Assembly: GCA_020634415.1 (NCBI GenBank)
Contig: JACKBT010000008.1
Span: forward strand, 62,001-126,000
Direction of reading: 5' to 3'
From: Ardenticatenaceae bacterium
Lineage (GTDB): Bacteria; Chloroflexota; Anaerolineae; Promineifilales; Promineifilaceae
DNA length: 64,000 nucleotides
Shown: positions 25,717 through 34,240 of the stretch, piece by piece
Position numbering within the stretch: position 1 is the stretch's first letter
Layout: each line of letters begins with the position of its first letter
Notes under the pieces: model-generated
Seen by the model: the letters and a program-made list of their open reading frames with translations, nothing else
Database searches by the model: none
Told to the model about the DNA's origin: nothing
Made by a program: the position numbers and the translations under genes

Positions 25717-26592
25717 ATGAAAATAGGCATTATAGATTACCTGAACACCCAACTCTTCCAATATGATTTGGAGGAACGATTACGGCCGTCTGGCGTGGAA
25801 TTTGTGCGTGGTGTACCCACCGCGCTCAACCGCGCTCTGCTAGCTGGCGAGATTGACCTCGCGCCCATCTCCGCCTACTTCGCCGCCGAACATGCTGACG
25901 AGTTCGTCATCCTGCCCGGACACAGCATCTCCTCGCTGGGTGCAGTCAAAACGGTGCTGCTCTTTAGCTGGAAGCCCGACATCCGCGAATTGGATGGCGC
26001 GACCATCGCCCTCACCAATCACTCCGCCACCAGCATCAACCTCCTGCGCGTCCTATGTGAGCAGCGCTACCACATCACCCCCCACACCGTGACGATGACC
26101 CAGGATTTGCCCAAGATGATGCAAACGGCCGATGCCGCCCTGGTCATTGGTGATACGGCCCTCGTCGAAAGCTTCATCCACCGCGAACTGATGCGGCCCG
26201 ATGGCTCATACGGCCGTCCCACCATCTTCGATCTCGGTGATGAATGGCTCAAGCTGACTCAACTGCCCTTCACCTTTGCCGTGTGGGCCGCCCGGCACGA
26301 AGCCGTGTCCGAGCTGCTGACCCTGCGTGTCCCCGCCGCCCTGGCCGCCAGCAAAGCGGCCGGTATGCAAAACATCGAAACCGTCGCCGCCAACTATGCG
26401 CCACGCCTGGCAATTCCCGCGGGCGTGTGCCGCCGCTATTTGCACGACCTCGGCTTCGACCTGACCAGCCGCGATTTACACGGCCTCGTCACCTTCCTGC
26501 AAATGGCGATACCCGATTTTGAACCTTATTCATTGAACTTTTTAGAAACAGTGGCAGACGGCCGTCGGCCAGTGCCATTACCAAAAGGATAG
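25717..26592 (+). CDS. mqnA: chorismate dehydratase
   Basis: Dehydrates chorismate to 3-[(1-carboxyvinyl)oxy]benzoate, the first committed step of the futalosine route. 291 residues in the periplasmic-binding-like MqnA/MqnD fold. MKIGIIDYLNTQLF, the VPTALNRALLAGEIDLAPIS motif, and ILPGHSISSLGAV are typical of MqnA (MqnD carries other motifs). ATNHSATSINLL-like sequence follows. No mqnB nucleosidase gene is near. The start follows directly after the iterated-phrase hairpin with no clear ribosome site. Confidence 0.92.
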   Translation: MKIGIIDYLNTQLFQYDLEERLRPSGVEFVRGVPTALNRALLAGEIDLAPISAYFAAEHADEFVILPGHSISSLGAVKTVLLFSWKPDIRELDGATIALTNHSATSINLLRVLCEQRYHITPHTVTMTQDLPKMMQTADAALVIGDTALVESFIHRELMRPDGSYGRPTIFDLGDEWLKLTQLPFTFAVWAARHEAVSELLTLRVPAALAASKAAGMQNIETVAANYAPRLAIPAGVCRRYLHDLGFDLTSRDLHGLVTFLQMAIPDFEPYSLNFLETVADGRRPVPLPKG

Positions 26593-26650
26593 TGTAATGG
26601 TGTATGGGTATAGTGGTGTATTAGACCACTATACCCATACACCATTACAC
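26592..26650. repeat. perfect 25-bp inverted repeat between mqnA and mqnC
   Basis: Arms 26592-26616 and 26626-26650 are exact reverse complements with a 9-base loop, built from GTGTAATG/GTGTATGG phrases. It lies directly after mqnA and 30 bases before mqnC, and shares its phrase with the hairpin at 5850. No U tract follows. It may partly terminate or protect the message. Confidence 0.9.
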
Positions 26651-26679
26651 CTCATACACCAATTACTCTGGAGGTTTTC

Positions 26680-27993
26680 ATGCCCATCTCAACCGGAACC
26701 TACCCCGTCCACCGCAGCTTTGCCAGCGACAAGGATGGTTTTTACAAAGGCGACAGCCTGAATTTGACAAGCTTAACCAACGTAGACGACATCATTGCCA
26801 AAGTAGAAGTTGGCGAGCGCATTAGCTATGACGAAGCCATGATTTTATATGAGGAAGCCACCTTGTTGCAGCTTGGCCGCGCCGCCAATGCTCGCCGCCA
26901 ACAGCTTATCCCCGGCGAAACCGTCACCTACCTGATTGATCGCAACATCAACTACACCAACGTCTGCAACAGCGACTGCTCCTTCTGCGCCTTCTACCGC
27001 CACGATCCGGAACACCCCGAAGCCTACGTCAATCCCAACCACGTCATCGGCCAAAAGATTGAGGAGACACTATACCTGGGCGGCACACGCATCCTCATGC
27101 AGGGCGGGCATAACGACACCCTGCCCTGGCAGTTTTATCTCGATATGGTCGAGTGGATTCACACCAACTACCCCGACATCGAAATCAACTCCTTCTCGCC
27201 CAGCGAGATTGACCAGATGGTGAAGGTGAGCGGTCTGACACGCAGCGGTGTGATGCAAGAGTTGAAGGCGCGGGGTTGGGCGGGCCTGCCTGGCGGCGGC
27301 GGCGAAATTTTGGATGATGAAATCCGCAAGCGCATCAGCCCCAAGAAGCAGCGTACTGATAGCTGGCTGGATTGTATGCACGAGGCGCATAAGTTGGGCA
27401 TGACCACGACAGCCACGATGGTCATTGGCTTCCGCGAGGAGATTCGGCATCGGCTAAACCATTTGCAGCGCATCCGCGATTTGCAGGATGCCAGCCTGCG
27501 CGACTTTGGCACTGGCTTCAACGCTTTCATCAGTTGGACGGTGCAGATTGAGAATACGCCGTTGGAGCGCAGTCGTTTTGCGGGCGAATATGGGGCCACG
27601 CCGCACGAATATTTGCGCCATACGGCTATCTCCCGCATCTTCCTCGATAACATTCCCCACCACCAGGCCAGTTGGCCGACACAGGGGGAAAAGGTGGCCT
27701 CAGTGGCCCTGCACATGGGCTGTGATGATTTTGGCAGCACGATGATTGAGGAGAATGTGGTGAGCGCGGCGGGAGCGAGAACGGCCGTTCGCCCTGCGAT
27801 GGATGTCCCCGAAATTCACCGCCAAATTCGTGAAGCTGGTTTTGTACCTGCCCAGCGGGACAGCAGCTACCATATCGTCCGCCAATACACCGAAAACGAA
27901 GATGAAGACGAAGCCCAAATGCCGCCAGCCGAGCTTCCAGGCACACCAACAGGCAATTTAACCAATCAAATTGCTTTGTCTGTGTTGAATTAA
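26680..27993 (+). CDS. mqnC: cyclic dehypoxanthinyl futalosine synthase (radical SAM)
   Basis: The radical-SAM enzyme that cyclises dehypoxanthinyl futalosine. 437 residues, longer than usual because of about 40 extra N-terminal residues and a short acidic tail (ENEDEDEA). The cluster motif is VCNSDCSFC near residue 96. GGTRILMQGGHN, EINSFSPSEI and GLPGGGGEILDD are typical of MqnC. The ATG at 26680 follows CTGGAGG. It follows mqnA with an intervening perfect 25-bp hairpin. Together with mqnE, mqnA and the UbiD gene this gives a nearly complete menaquinone route. Confidence 0.95.
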   Translation: MPISTGTYPVHRSFASDKDGFYKGDSLNLTSLTNVDDIIAKVEVGERISYDEAMILYEEATLLQLGRAANARRQQLIPGETVTYLIDRNINYTNVCNSDCSFCAFYRHDPEHPEAYVNPNHVIGQKIEETLYLGGTRILMQGGHNDTLPWQFYLDMVEWIHTNYPDIEINSFSPSEIDQMVKVSGLTRSGVMQELKARGWAGLPGGGGEILDDEIRKRISPKKQRTDSWLDCMHEAHKLGMTTTATMVIGFREEIRHRLNHLQRIRDLQDASLRDFGTGFNAFISWTVQIENTPLERSRFAGEYGATPHEYLRHTAISRIFLDNIPHHQASWPTQGEKVASVALHMGCDDFGSTMIEENVVSAAGARTAVRPAMDVPEIHRQIREAGFVPAQRDSSYHIVRQYTENEDEDEAQMPPAELPGTPTGNLTNQIALSVLN

Positions 27994-27995
27994 AA

Positions 27996-28043
27996 GTAAT
28001 TGAGTAATTGGGTAATTGATACCCCAATTACCCAATTACCCAA
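27996..28043. repeat. iterated-phrase hairpin, GTAATTGG type
   Basis: The left arm is GTAATTGAGTAATTGGG and the right arm the reverse-complement phrases CAATTACCC repeated. It ends 8 bases before the next start. Related phrases lie at 23115, 24289 and 41653. Confidence 0.75.
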
Positions 28044-28050
28044 TCTCCCT

Positions 28051-28545
28051 ATGACCACCTTCCCCCAATTCGCCCGCCGCGCCAAAATGCGCCACGATTT
28101 TAGCGACCAGATACAGGTGCGCTACAGCCATCCCCATGGGGAAGAGTTCGACACCTGGATCAGCGGCGAAGAAGTGCTGGCGCGGCTGAAAACAGCTTCC
28201 CGCGAGGAACTCATCAAGAGCTTTAGCCAGATGAACGTGGAACAAGCCAAACGCGGCATCCAAAAAGAAATCGAAGAGCGCAAAAAGCAGTTCCGCAGTG
28301 ACGTGATGGATCGGCTGGGTGGATTGGTGGAGGATAATGTCGGCGGCAACATCTTTGGCGATACGCTGGCGGACAATATTCGTGGGCGCGACAGCAACCG
28401 CGACGACTATGCCGCCGAAAAGCAGCAGTGGCAAAACCACCTGCGCGATGAAGCCTTCCGCATGGTCGCCCTGCAACTGGCCTGGACCAACCTCGGCGAT
28501 ACCCTGCCCGATGAAGGTGCAGCAGAACCAAATGATTGGGTGTAA
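28051..28545 (+). CDS. hypothetical protein
   Basis: Not recognised. 164 residues from ATG 28051; an upstream in-frame start at 28000 would translate the intergenic hairpin. It is largely helical and charged (KEIEERKKQFRSDVMDRLGGLVEDNVGG), with no transmembrane segment or signal peptide. The position after mqnC, behind an iterated-phrase hairpin, suggests possible co-expression with the menaquinone genes but gives no role. Confidence 0.65.
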   Translation: MTTFPQFARRAKMRHDFSDQIQVRYSHPHGEEFDTWISGEEVLARLKTASREELIKSFSQMNVEQAKRGIQKEIEERKKQFRSDVMDRLGGLVEDNVGGNIFGDTLADNIRGRDSNRDDYAAEKQQWQNHLRDEAFRMVALQLAWTNLGDTLPDEGAAEPNDWV

Positions 28546-28550
28546 AGTAC

Positions 28551-28583
28551 AGACCTCCGAGGTTTTGAAAACCTCGGAGGTCT
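28551..28583. repeat. 15-16 bp inverted repeat, AGACCTC type
   Basis: AGACCTCCGAGGTTTT pairs with its reverse complement with almost no loop. The right arm carries GGAGGT, which could serve as the ribosome site of the next gene (GTG 28596) 15 bases on. It is the same family as 8635. Confidence 0.7.
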
Positions 28584-28595
28584 TGGGCATAAACA

Positions 28596-29663
28596 GTGGA
28601 CAGTAATCAGTTTTCGGTTTCCAATTATCCAGACTGCCCCGCGATTATTTCAGATCGCTTCAAAACATTGCGTTACGATGCCGACACGAATGAAGTCGTC
28701 ATTTTAGATCGGCGCAAGTATCCGTTTCAGACGGTGTATGAGCGGTATGGCACGGTGGAAGGCGTGGCCGTTGCCATTGAGGAGATGGTGGTGCAGGGTG
28801 GGCCGCCATTGGCCTATGCGGCGGCGTTGGGGATGGTGTTGGCGGGGAGAGAGAGCGAAGGGAGAGGGGAGAGGGGCGAGGGGCGGTTGCGTGAGGCGGC
28901 GGCGCGGTTGATTGATACGCGGCCAACGGCCGATGATCTGCATCACATCATCCCCCAAGCCTTAGCCATCGGCTTGGCAGTGGAACCAGAGAATCGTGTA
29001 CAGGCTTTGCTGGAGTATGCCAATGGCGAAATTCAGCGGGGCAATGAGGTGAGCCAGCAGTGCGGCTGGTATGCGGCGCAGTTGCTAAGAGATGGCGACC
29101 GAATTTTGACACATTGTATTGCGGGGGCGGCCTTGTGCTGGATGTTGTGGATAGCCAAGTGTGAGGGGAAGCAGGTGCATGTGGTTGCCAGTGAAACACG
29201 GCCGTATTTTCAAGGCGCACGTCTCACCGCTCAATCTTGTGTGGAGATGGGCATCGAATGCACGCTCATCACCGATGGCATGAGTGCCCATTTGATGAGT
29301 TTGGGCAAGCTGGACAAGTTCATTTGCGCGGCGGATCGCCTGACGATGGACGGCCACATCACCAACAAGGTAGGCACGCTGCAGCACGCCATTGCCGCCA
29401 ACTATTTTGGCCTGCCTTTTTATGTGCTGGGGTATGATGGGCCAGACCCCAACACGGCCACTGCCAGTGATATTGTGATTGAGGAGCGGAATCCGGCGCA
29501 GGTGTTTGTGGCCGAGGGGCGAGAGGGGACGGTGCGCACGGCCGTTCCCGGCATCAACGGCTACTACCCCGCCTTCGACATCACCCCACCCCATCTCATC
29601 GAAGCCGTTGTCACCGACAAAGGCATTTTTCCACCGACTTTGCTGCATACCTATCATCGGTAA
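28596..29663 (+). CDS. MtnA-like isomerase (S-methyl-5-thioribose-1-phosphate isomerase / eIF2B-alpha family)
   Basis: 355 residues in the MtnA/eIF-2B family. Recognisable motifs: MVVQGGPPLAYAAALGM (usual M.VRGAPAIG..AA.G), THCIAGAALCW holding the catalytic Cys (usual THCNAG), ETRPYFQGARLTAQ, and AADRLTMDGHITNKVGT with the catalytic Asp. Known MtnA enzymes isomerise methylthioribose-1-phosphate in methionine salvage. Here RGAP is altered to QGGP, so a different aldose phosphate is possible. A purine-rich tract encodes residues about 88-100 (ESEGRGERGEGR), an insertion absent from typical MtnA. The start is GTG 28596, with GGAGGT upstream inside the hairpin. Confidence 0.82.
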   Translation: MDSNQFSVSNYPDCPAIISDRFKTLRYDADTNEVVILDRRKYPFQTVYERYGTVEGVAVAIEEMVVQGGPPLAYAAALGMVLAGRESEGRGERGEGRLREAAARLIDTRPTADDLHHIIPQALAIGLAVEPENRVQALLEYANGEIQRGNEVSQQCGWYAAQLLRDGDRILTHCIAGAALCWMLWIAKCEGKQVHVVASETRPYFQGARLTAQSCVEMGIECTLITDGMSAHLMSLGKLDKFICAADRLTMDGHITNKVGTLQHAIAANYFGLPFYVLGYDGPDPNTATASDIVIEERNPAQVFVAEGREGTVRTAVPGINGYYPAFDITPPHLIEAVVTDKGIFPPTLLHTYHR

Positions 29664-29688
29664 ACAAGTCGGGAAAACGTAAATAGTT

Positions 29689-29708
29689 ATACCCGCGTAG
29701 TCGGGTAT
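29689..29708. repeat. small palindrome ATACCCG/CGGGTAT
   Basis: A 7-bp inverted repeat with a CGTAG loop, of the TACCCGCG...CGGGTATCC kind that is common between bacterial genes. It is possibly a terminator of the MtnA-like gene, with no U tract. Confidence 0.5.
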
Positions 29709-29733
29709 CCAGGGGACGGTTGCCGCCAATGCG

Positions 29734-29767
29734 CAGTGTCATTCCCGCGTAGGCAGGAATGACACTG
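29734..29767. repeat. 12-bp perfect inverted repeat, ATTCCCG type
   Basis: CAGTGTCATTCC and GGAATGACACTG are separated by 10 bases. The ATTCCC...GGGAAT-like core resembles the dRS3-type intergenic repeats found in several bacterial groups (inference from general knowledge). The stretch between the MtnA-like gene and the toxin gene (29664-29803) otherwise holds nothing I can name. Confidence 0.5.
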
Positions 29768-29803
29768 TGAAGTTCCGTAGGATATTCAACCCTTATTCTA
29801 AGA

Positions 29804-30193
29804 TTACCAAATGGTTTGGACGTGGGAAGAGTCAGCGATGATCGCGTCACTCGTTATAATCGGCACATTGAGAAATTTGGCTGTGGCTACAATGATGCGA
29901 TCATGCAGTTCTGGTACGTCGTCAATGGCAACGGCCGTTAACACAATCGTTTCATCCACCGGCACAACCGTATAATTATTGCTTTGCGAAATAATTGAGA
30001 TTAATTGAGGTAATGAAACAGTAATACGCCTAGCTTCAGCCAAATACATTACTTCCATCAATGTGATGCTCGAAATGTACACATGATGCAACCCCTTATC
30101 AGCCTCATTTAAGACACGGTCAGCACCTTCACCTAGTTTTGGATGTTTGCCAAGATGGCGGATGATGGCAACTGTGTCAGCCAAATAATGCAT
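29804..30193 (-). CDS. PIN-domain toxin (VapC-like)
   Basis: A PIN-domain ribonuclease-type toxin of 129 residues. The three acidic positions are present: the N-terminal LADTVAIIRHL, EVMYLAE in the middle and LHDRIIVATA near residue 95. The C-terminal VPIITSDAII is the typical final strand. The GGG-type start is weak, and its ATG lies 3 bases after the stop of the antitoxin gene. VapC toxins cleave tRNA or rRNA. The target is not determinable. Confidence 0.85.
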   Translation of the reverse strand: MHYLADTVAIIRHLGKHPKLGEGADRVLNEADKGLHHVYISSITLMEVMYLAEARRITVSLPQLISIISQSNNYTVVPVDETIVLTAVAIDDVPELHDRIIVATAKFLNVPIITSDAIIADSSHVQTIW

Positions 30194-30196
30194 ATA

Positions 30197-30430
30197 TCAA
30201 ATATTGCTTGTGATTTTTGATGTCGTCTGTTGACGGAAATGCCGAAGTTCCTTATCAGAAACATCAAAGTCAAGATCAGACCATAATCCTCCCAATTGAA
30301 CGGTTTTCATCTTTTCCTCTATCTGATATTTATATCGAAGATAATCGAGAAAATTCAACAACTCATCTTGGGCAGTTGGTGGTAACTCTTGAATGATTTG
30401 TTTAGCTTTAATTTGCGCATCTAACATCAT
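30197..30430 (-). CDS. antitoxin of the PIN-toxin pair (VapB/DUF2281-like)
   Basis: 77 residues from ATG 30430 (a second ATG follows at once, at 30427). The sequence MLDAQIKAKQIIQELPPTAQDELLNFLDYLRYKYQIEE is like the short helical DUF2281/PHD-type antitoxins found beside PIN toxins. Tightly coupled to the toxin (3-base gap). No DNA-binding domain can be named with confidence. Confidence 0.7.
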   Translation of the reverse strand: MMLDAQIKAKQIIQELPPTAQDELLNFLDYLRYKYQIEEKMKTVQLGGLWSDLDFDVSDKELRHFRQQTTSKITSNI

Positions 30431-30463
30431 CGTAACACCATTTCTTTGGGGCAATCCGTGCTG

Positions 30464-30688
30464 CTAATCCTCCTCATCCCTCACATACTTGCAGGTGGCG
30501 TGGAGGAAGCCAAAACCACTGGTGGGTGGCACAACCTCCACCACCTCAATGATCTCGAAAACCATGCCGTTAAACACAACTTCACCGCCAACCACAGGCA
30601 TTTCATCCTCAGTGATAATGGCTCCCGGATGCTTCCCGCCTTGAACCAAATAGCTGACTGTGTAGAAAACCTCATTTTCTTCGTTCAT
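30464..30688 (-). CDS. small hypothetical protein
   Basis: 74 residues, all beta-rich (YTVSYLVQGGKHPGAIITEDEMPVVGGEVVFNG). Start ATG 30688 follows a strong GGAGG(TAAATT) ribosome site, which supports a real gene. No family is recognised. It is followed by the antitoxin gene, with the same strand, but nothing links them. Confidence 0.6.
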   Translation of the reverse strand: MNEENEVFYTVSYLVQGGKHPGAIITEDEMPVVGGEVVFNGMVFEIIEVVEVVPPTSGFGFLHATCKYVRDEED

Positions 30689-30727
30689 ACCAATTTACCT
30701 CCACTTACCTCTCTTAATTATACCCTG

Positions 30728-33700
30728 TCAGTCAACGGAAAACAGCACCACAACCGGATCATGATCGGAGGTGTGTTGGGCGGTGGTGTCGTCGGGGCTG
30801 GCGAGGGGGTAATCGGCATTGAGGTGGAGGACGGTAACGGCCGTTACCCCCGCAAACAACCCCTCCGACAGCAAAATATGATCCAACGTCTGCGTCCGCC
30901 CCTCAAAGATGTAGGTATAAGGCAGCGGCTCCGCCAAAAACTCATACACATGGCGCAGCCCCGCCGCTTGCAGCGTGTGAATGGGCAGCGTGTCATAAAA
31001 CGAATTGAGATCACCCATCACCACAAACAAGGTGTCGGGATTATTGGCCCGAATCTGCTCCATGGCACTCACATTCAACGCCGCCTGCCCATTGCGCTGC
31101 GGCTCCGTCACCTCTTCACCCGCCGACAGTGCCGTGAAATGGTTGTTCAGCAGCACCATCTGCTGATCGCCGCTTGCCAGATGCAGGGTGACGGTGATGA
31201 TGAGCGGCGGGCGTGTGGTCAGGGCTTCGGGCGCGGGGTAAGCCGAAATGCCCGCCACCGTCGCCTGGTCGCTGCGCACCAGATAGGCATTGTCAATCCC
31301 CCGCGAATCACTGCCCTCGATGAGGTAAGGCACATAGCCGAAGTCGGCGAGGGCTTCTAATTCGACGATATTTTCCAGGATGTCAATGTTCTCCACCTCT
31401 TGCAGGCCAATGATGGTCGGTGCGCCCATAGCCAAAATGGTTTGGGCGATTTTGTCCAGCTTGAGGCGGTATTGATCCAGCGTGGGGCGCGGCGGGCTGG
31501 AGGGATGGGGGTCAACCAAATCAAACAGGTTTTCGGTGTTGAAGGTGGCGATGCTGAACTGATTCTCAGCCAAAAGAGGCAGGGTGGGCAACGGCCGTTC
31601 CCCCGCCACAATCTCCGGCTGCACCGTCGGCTCAATCTTGTAATGGCCAAAGGTGAAGGCCAGCACTCCCACCAGATTTTGCACCAAATCGCCGCTCTGC
31701 ACGGCATAAGGCAGCGTGGCCTGATCCTCATGCACCACTTCCGAGCCATCATCCACAAAAATGTCATAACCAACTGGCTCGGTGCGGGTGATGTGGCTGA
31801 CACCCCATTCGGCCGCCACCATGACGTATTCGCCGTATTGGGTGGTGGGGGCAACGACAACGGCCGTATCCACCACCACCAACATCCCCTCGTGCGCCTC
31901 CTTATAGGCCAACGCCGCGGCGGGGTCTGGCGGCGGATCATAGGCCACCGGATCGGGCAAAGCCAGGCCCGATTCCAGCACAGTGATGCCCTTGCCATCG
32001 GGCGGCTCCAGCGTCGTCTGCTCAAAGCGTTCACGCACGGTTCCTTCCACCCGCACCAAATCGCCCACCTGCACCAGATTTTGCCCACCTTCAAAGAAGA
32101 TAAACAGACCGGCTGAGGTGGCCGGATTGTCATCGGTCTCTGTTTCTTGAATCCAAAAGCCATTTAGGTCGGGGAAGACGGCCGTTACCACCCCCACTGT
32201 CGTGGCACTGCCGCGCACATAGGGCGAGCGCAGCCCCTCGCCCTGAATGGCCCAAATAGGCACACCCTCACCGACGAAGGTGAGGAAGGGGTCGGTGGTA
32301 GCCGGCTCAGGCCATTGGTCGGCAACGGCCGTTACCGCTGGCGCTTCAATCACCTCAACGGCATCAGAATTGACCAGCACGCGATACTCAAAACTGGCCT
32401 CGCCGCCATTCCCCGGCAGCGAATCCACTGTCCAGACAAAAGGCGTACCCGGCACAACATCCTGGCGCAGGGTCACATTTTCGGTAGGTGGCACGGCGGT
32501 AATGGTCACATTGGTCAGAGGCGCGTCGGTGTGGTTAACGGCCGTTACCGTATACACCAACTCCTCACCCGGCAGCACATTGTTGGCCGCACGCACCGCC
32601 ACCGCCAGCACTGGCGGGAACACCTGCACCAAATCCGTCTGCAAACGGGGCTTAATCTGGCGCAAACCCTGGTAAAACTCGCTAATGCCCGTCACGCGAT
32701 AACGGCTGCCCACATCCAGCGGTTCGGCCGTTACCCCCGTCTGCTTCTCAATCAAAATCGTCGTCACATCCCCGGCATCATCCTGCAAGGCAAGCTGGTA
32801 ATCAAAGGTCAACTCGTTAACGGCCGTAATCGTGCCTTCAATTAGATTTAATCGGCCCAACACCCGGTCATCATTCTCATTGTCCCCCGCCGCAATCACC
32901 GTCGGCTCTGGCGGTGGGCCGTTACGTGCCAACACCTCCACATCGCTCTCATTCTCCACCGGAATCAGCTCCAGCGAATCGCGGTAAGGCGTAATGGCCC
33001 CCGTCACCCGCACCTGGTCGCCAATATTGACGTTGACCACGCCATTGCCGCCATCGGCAAAAACCTGGATACCGCCGGTCTCATCTTCCACATAAAACTT
33101 GGTGCTGGTACTGCCCGCAAAAAAGCCACCCGTGTACATCGTCACCACGCCTTCCACGCTAACGACGCTGCCAATGAGGTCGCGGGCAGTGGCAATAGGC
33201 ACAGCCCCACCAGCCATAATCACCTGCCGCAGCGGGCCATAGGTGCGCATCAGCCCCTCGGCCTCCACATAGTAGCCGCCGATGAGGGTGTCTATGTAGG
33301 TGTAGGGGCTTTGCAAATCAATGGTGAATTGGGCGGTGTGGCCGGGGGCTAATTCGGGGATGAGGGTGTGGAAACGGCCGTCCTCTACCAAGAGACTCTC
33401 CCGCAGTTCATCCCCCATAAAATAATCGGGCAGCGGAACCACCACCTGCACATCTGTCACAGTCGCACTCGTCGTATTCTCCACCGTCACGGTATAAGCA
33501 AAAGCCATGCCCGGCTCCACCGTCTCCGGCGCGGTCACGCTAATAGTCAGCCGTTCGGCGGGCAGCGGCGTGATGGGACTGCCGCTGTTTTGGGGGTTGG
33601 GGCTGGTGCGGGCGACCCAATCGGCCTGATTATCGCCGCTGTTGGCCCCATTACCGGCTGCGCCACCAGGCAGCCGCTCTAGACTGGCCCCTTCGGCGGG

Positions 33701-34240
33701 CAAAGCCGCAGGCATGTTGGCAAAAGCACCTTCGGGCGCATCACCCCAACCGAGCGTATCGGCCGTTTCTCCCACCGCATCCCGCAAAATCAGCCCACCC
33801 TTGCGCTCGAACAACGACAAATCAAAGGTGGTATCAGGGATGAGGCCAAAATCCTGCCCCTCATGCACCAGCAGATAATGGCCGTAACCGGGTATCTCGG
33901 TGCTGGTAGTCCATTCTTTGACCAATGTCTCATCACCGGGGTTTAGCACATACCAGAGGGAGTAGCCTTGCAGATCGGCCGTTTCCATGCCCGCGTTATA
34001 CAGTTCAATAAACTCACGGCTGTTGGCCCCCGGCACACCGGGCAGCAGTTCGCTAATCAGAATGCCCTCTGCTTGTGTGGCGGTTGTAGGGGGGACGGCC
34101 GTTGTGGTTGGGGAAACGGCCGTTGCCGTGGGGGCAGGCGTGGCTGGCTCCTCATCACTGCAACTGGTTAAAACCAGCCCTACCCAAACCACCATCAGCA
34201 GCCCATGAACAATTAATTTTCTCAAATTCATCACCATCAT
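30728..34240 (-). CDS. large lipoprotein: lamin-tail domain, repeat domains and C-terminal endonuclease/exonuclease/phosphatase domain
   Basis: An exported lipoprotein of 1170 residues. The start ATG at 34240 follows GGGAGAC; residues upstream of it in the open frame are not counted. The signal sequence ends in the lipobox LTSC, then an Ala/Thr/Pro linker. About residues 55-190: lamin-tail domain (ILISELLPGVPGANSREFIELYN). About 215-330 and again in the middle: DUF11-like beta repeats (TISVTAPETVEPGMAF). OB-fold-like segments follow (GSVVSVEGVVTMYTG). From about 880: EEP nuclease domain starting FSIATFNTENLFD, with IIGLQEVEN, GDLNSF and DHDPVV, the metal and catalytic motifs. It resembles secreted DNases or phosphatases of the ExeM/NucH type. 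It probably degrades extracellular DNA or phosphoesters (inference). Confidence 0.87.
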   Translation of the reverse strand: MMVMNLRKLIVHGLLMVVWVGLVLTSCSDEEPATPAPTATAVSPTTTAVPPTTATQAEGILISELLPGVPGANSREFIELYNAGMETADLQGYSLWYVLNPGDETLVKEWTTSTEIPGYGHYLLVHEGQDFGLIPDTTFDLSLFERKGGLILRDAVGETADTLGWGDAPEGAFANMPAALPAEGASLERLPGGAAGNGANSGDNQADWVARTSPNPQNSGSPITPLPAERLTISVTAPETVEPGMAFAYTVTVENTTSATVTDVQVVVPLPDYFMGDELRESLLVEDGRFHTLIPELAPGHTAQFTIDLQSPYTYIDTLIGGYYVEAEGLMRTYGPLRQVIMAGGAVPIATARDLIGSVVSVEGVVTMYTGGFFAGSTSTKFYVEDETGGIQVFADGGNGVVNVNIGDQVRVTGAITPYRDSLELIPVENESDVEVLARNGPPPEPTVIAAGDNENDDRVLGRLNLIEGTITAVNELTFDYQLALQDDAGDVTTILIEKQTGVTAEPLDVGSRYRVTGISEFYQGLRQIKPRLQTDLVQVFPPVLAVAVRAANNVLPGEELVYTVTAVNHTDAPLTNVTITAVPPTENVTLRQDVVPGTPFVWTVDSLPGNGGEASFEYRVLVNSDAVEVIEAPAVTAVADQWPEPATTDPFLTFVGEGVPIWAIQGEGLRSPYVRGSATTVGVVTAVFPDLNGFWIQETETDDNPATSAGLFIFFEGGQNLVQVGDLVRVEGTVRERFEQTTLEPPDGKGITVLESGLALPDPVAYDPPPDPAAALAYKEAHEGMLVVVDTAVVVAPTTQYGEYVMVAAEWGVSHITRTEPVGYDIFVDDGSEVVHEDQATLPYAVQSGDLVQNLVGVLAFTFGHYKIEPTVQPEIVAGERPLPTLPLLAENQFSIATFNTENLFDLVDPHPSSPPRPTLDQYRLKLDKIAQTILAMGAPTIIGLQEVENIDILENIVELEALADFGYVPYLIEGSDSRGIDNAYLVRSDQATVAGISAYPAPEALTTRPPLIITVTLHLASGDQQMVLLNNHFTALSAGEEVTEPQRNGQAALNVSAMEQIRANNPDTLFVVMGDLNSFYDTLPIHTLQAAGLRHVYEFLAEPLPYTYIFEGRTQTLDHILLSEGLFAGVTAVTVLHLNADYPLASPDDTTAQHTSDHDPVVVLFSVD

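Noticed and set aside
29664..29803. Possible tRNA or small-RNA gene in the spacer
   Set aside because: Only two short palindromes are seen; there is no cloverleaf, and no -CCA or T-loop signature.
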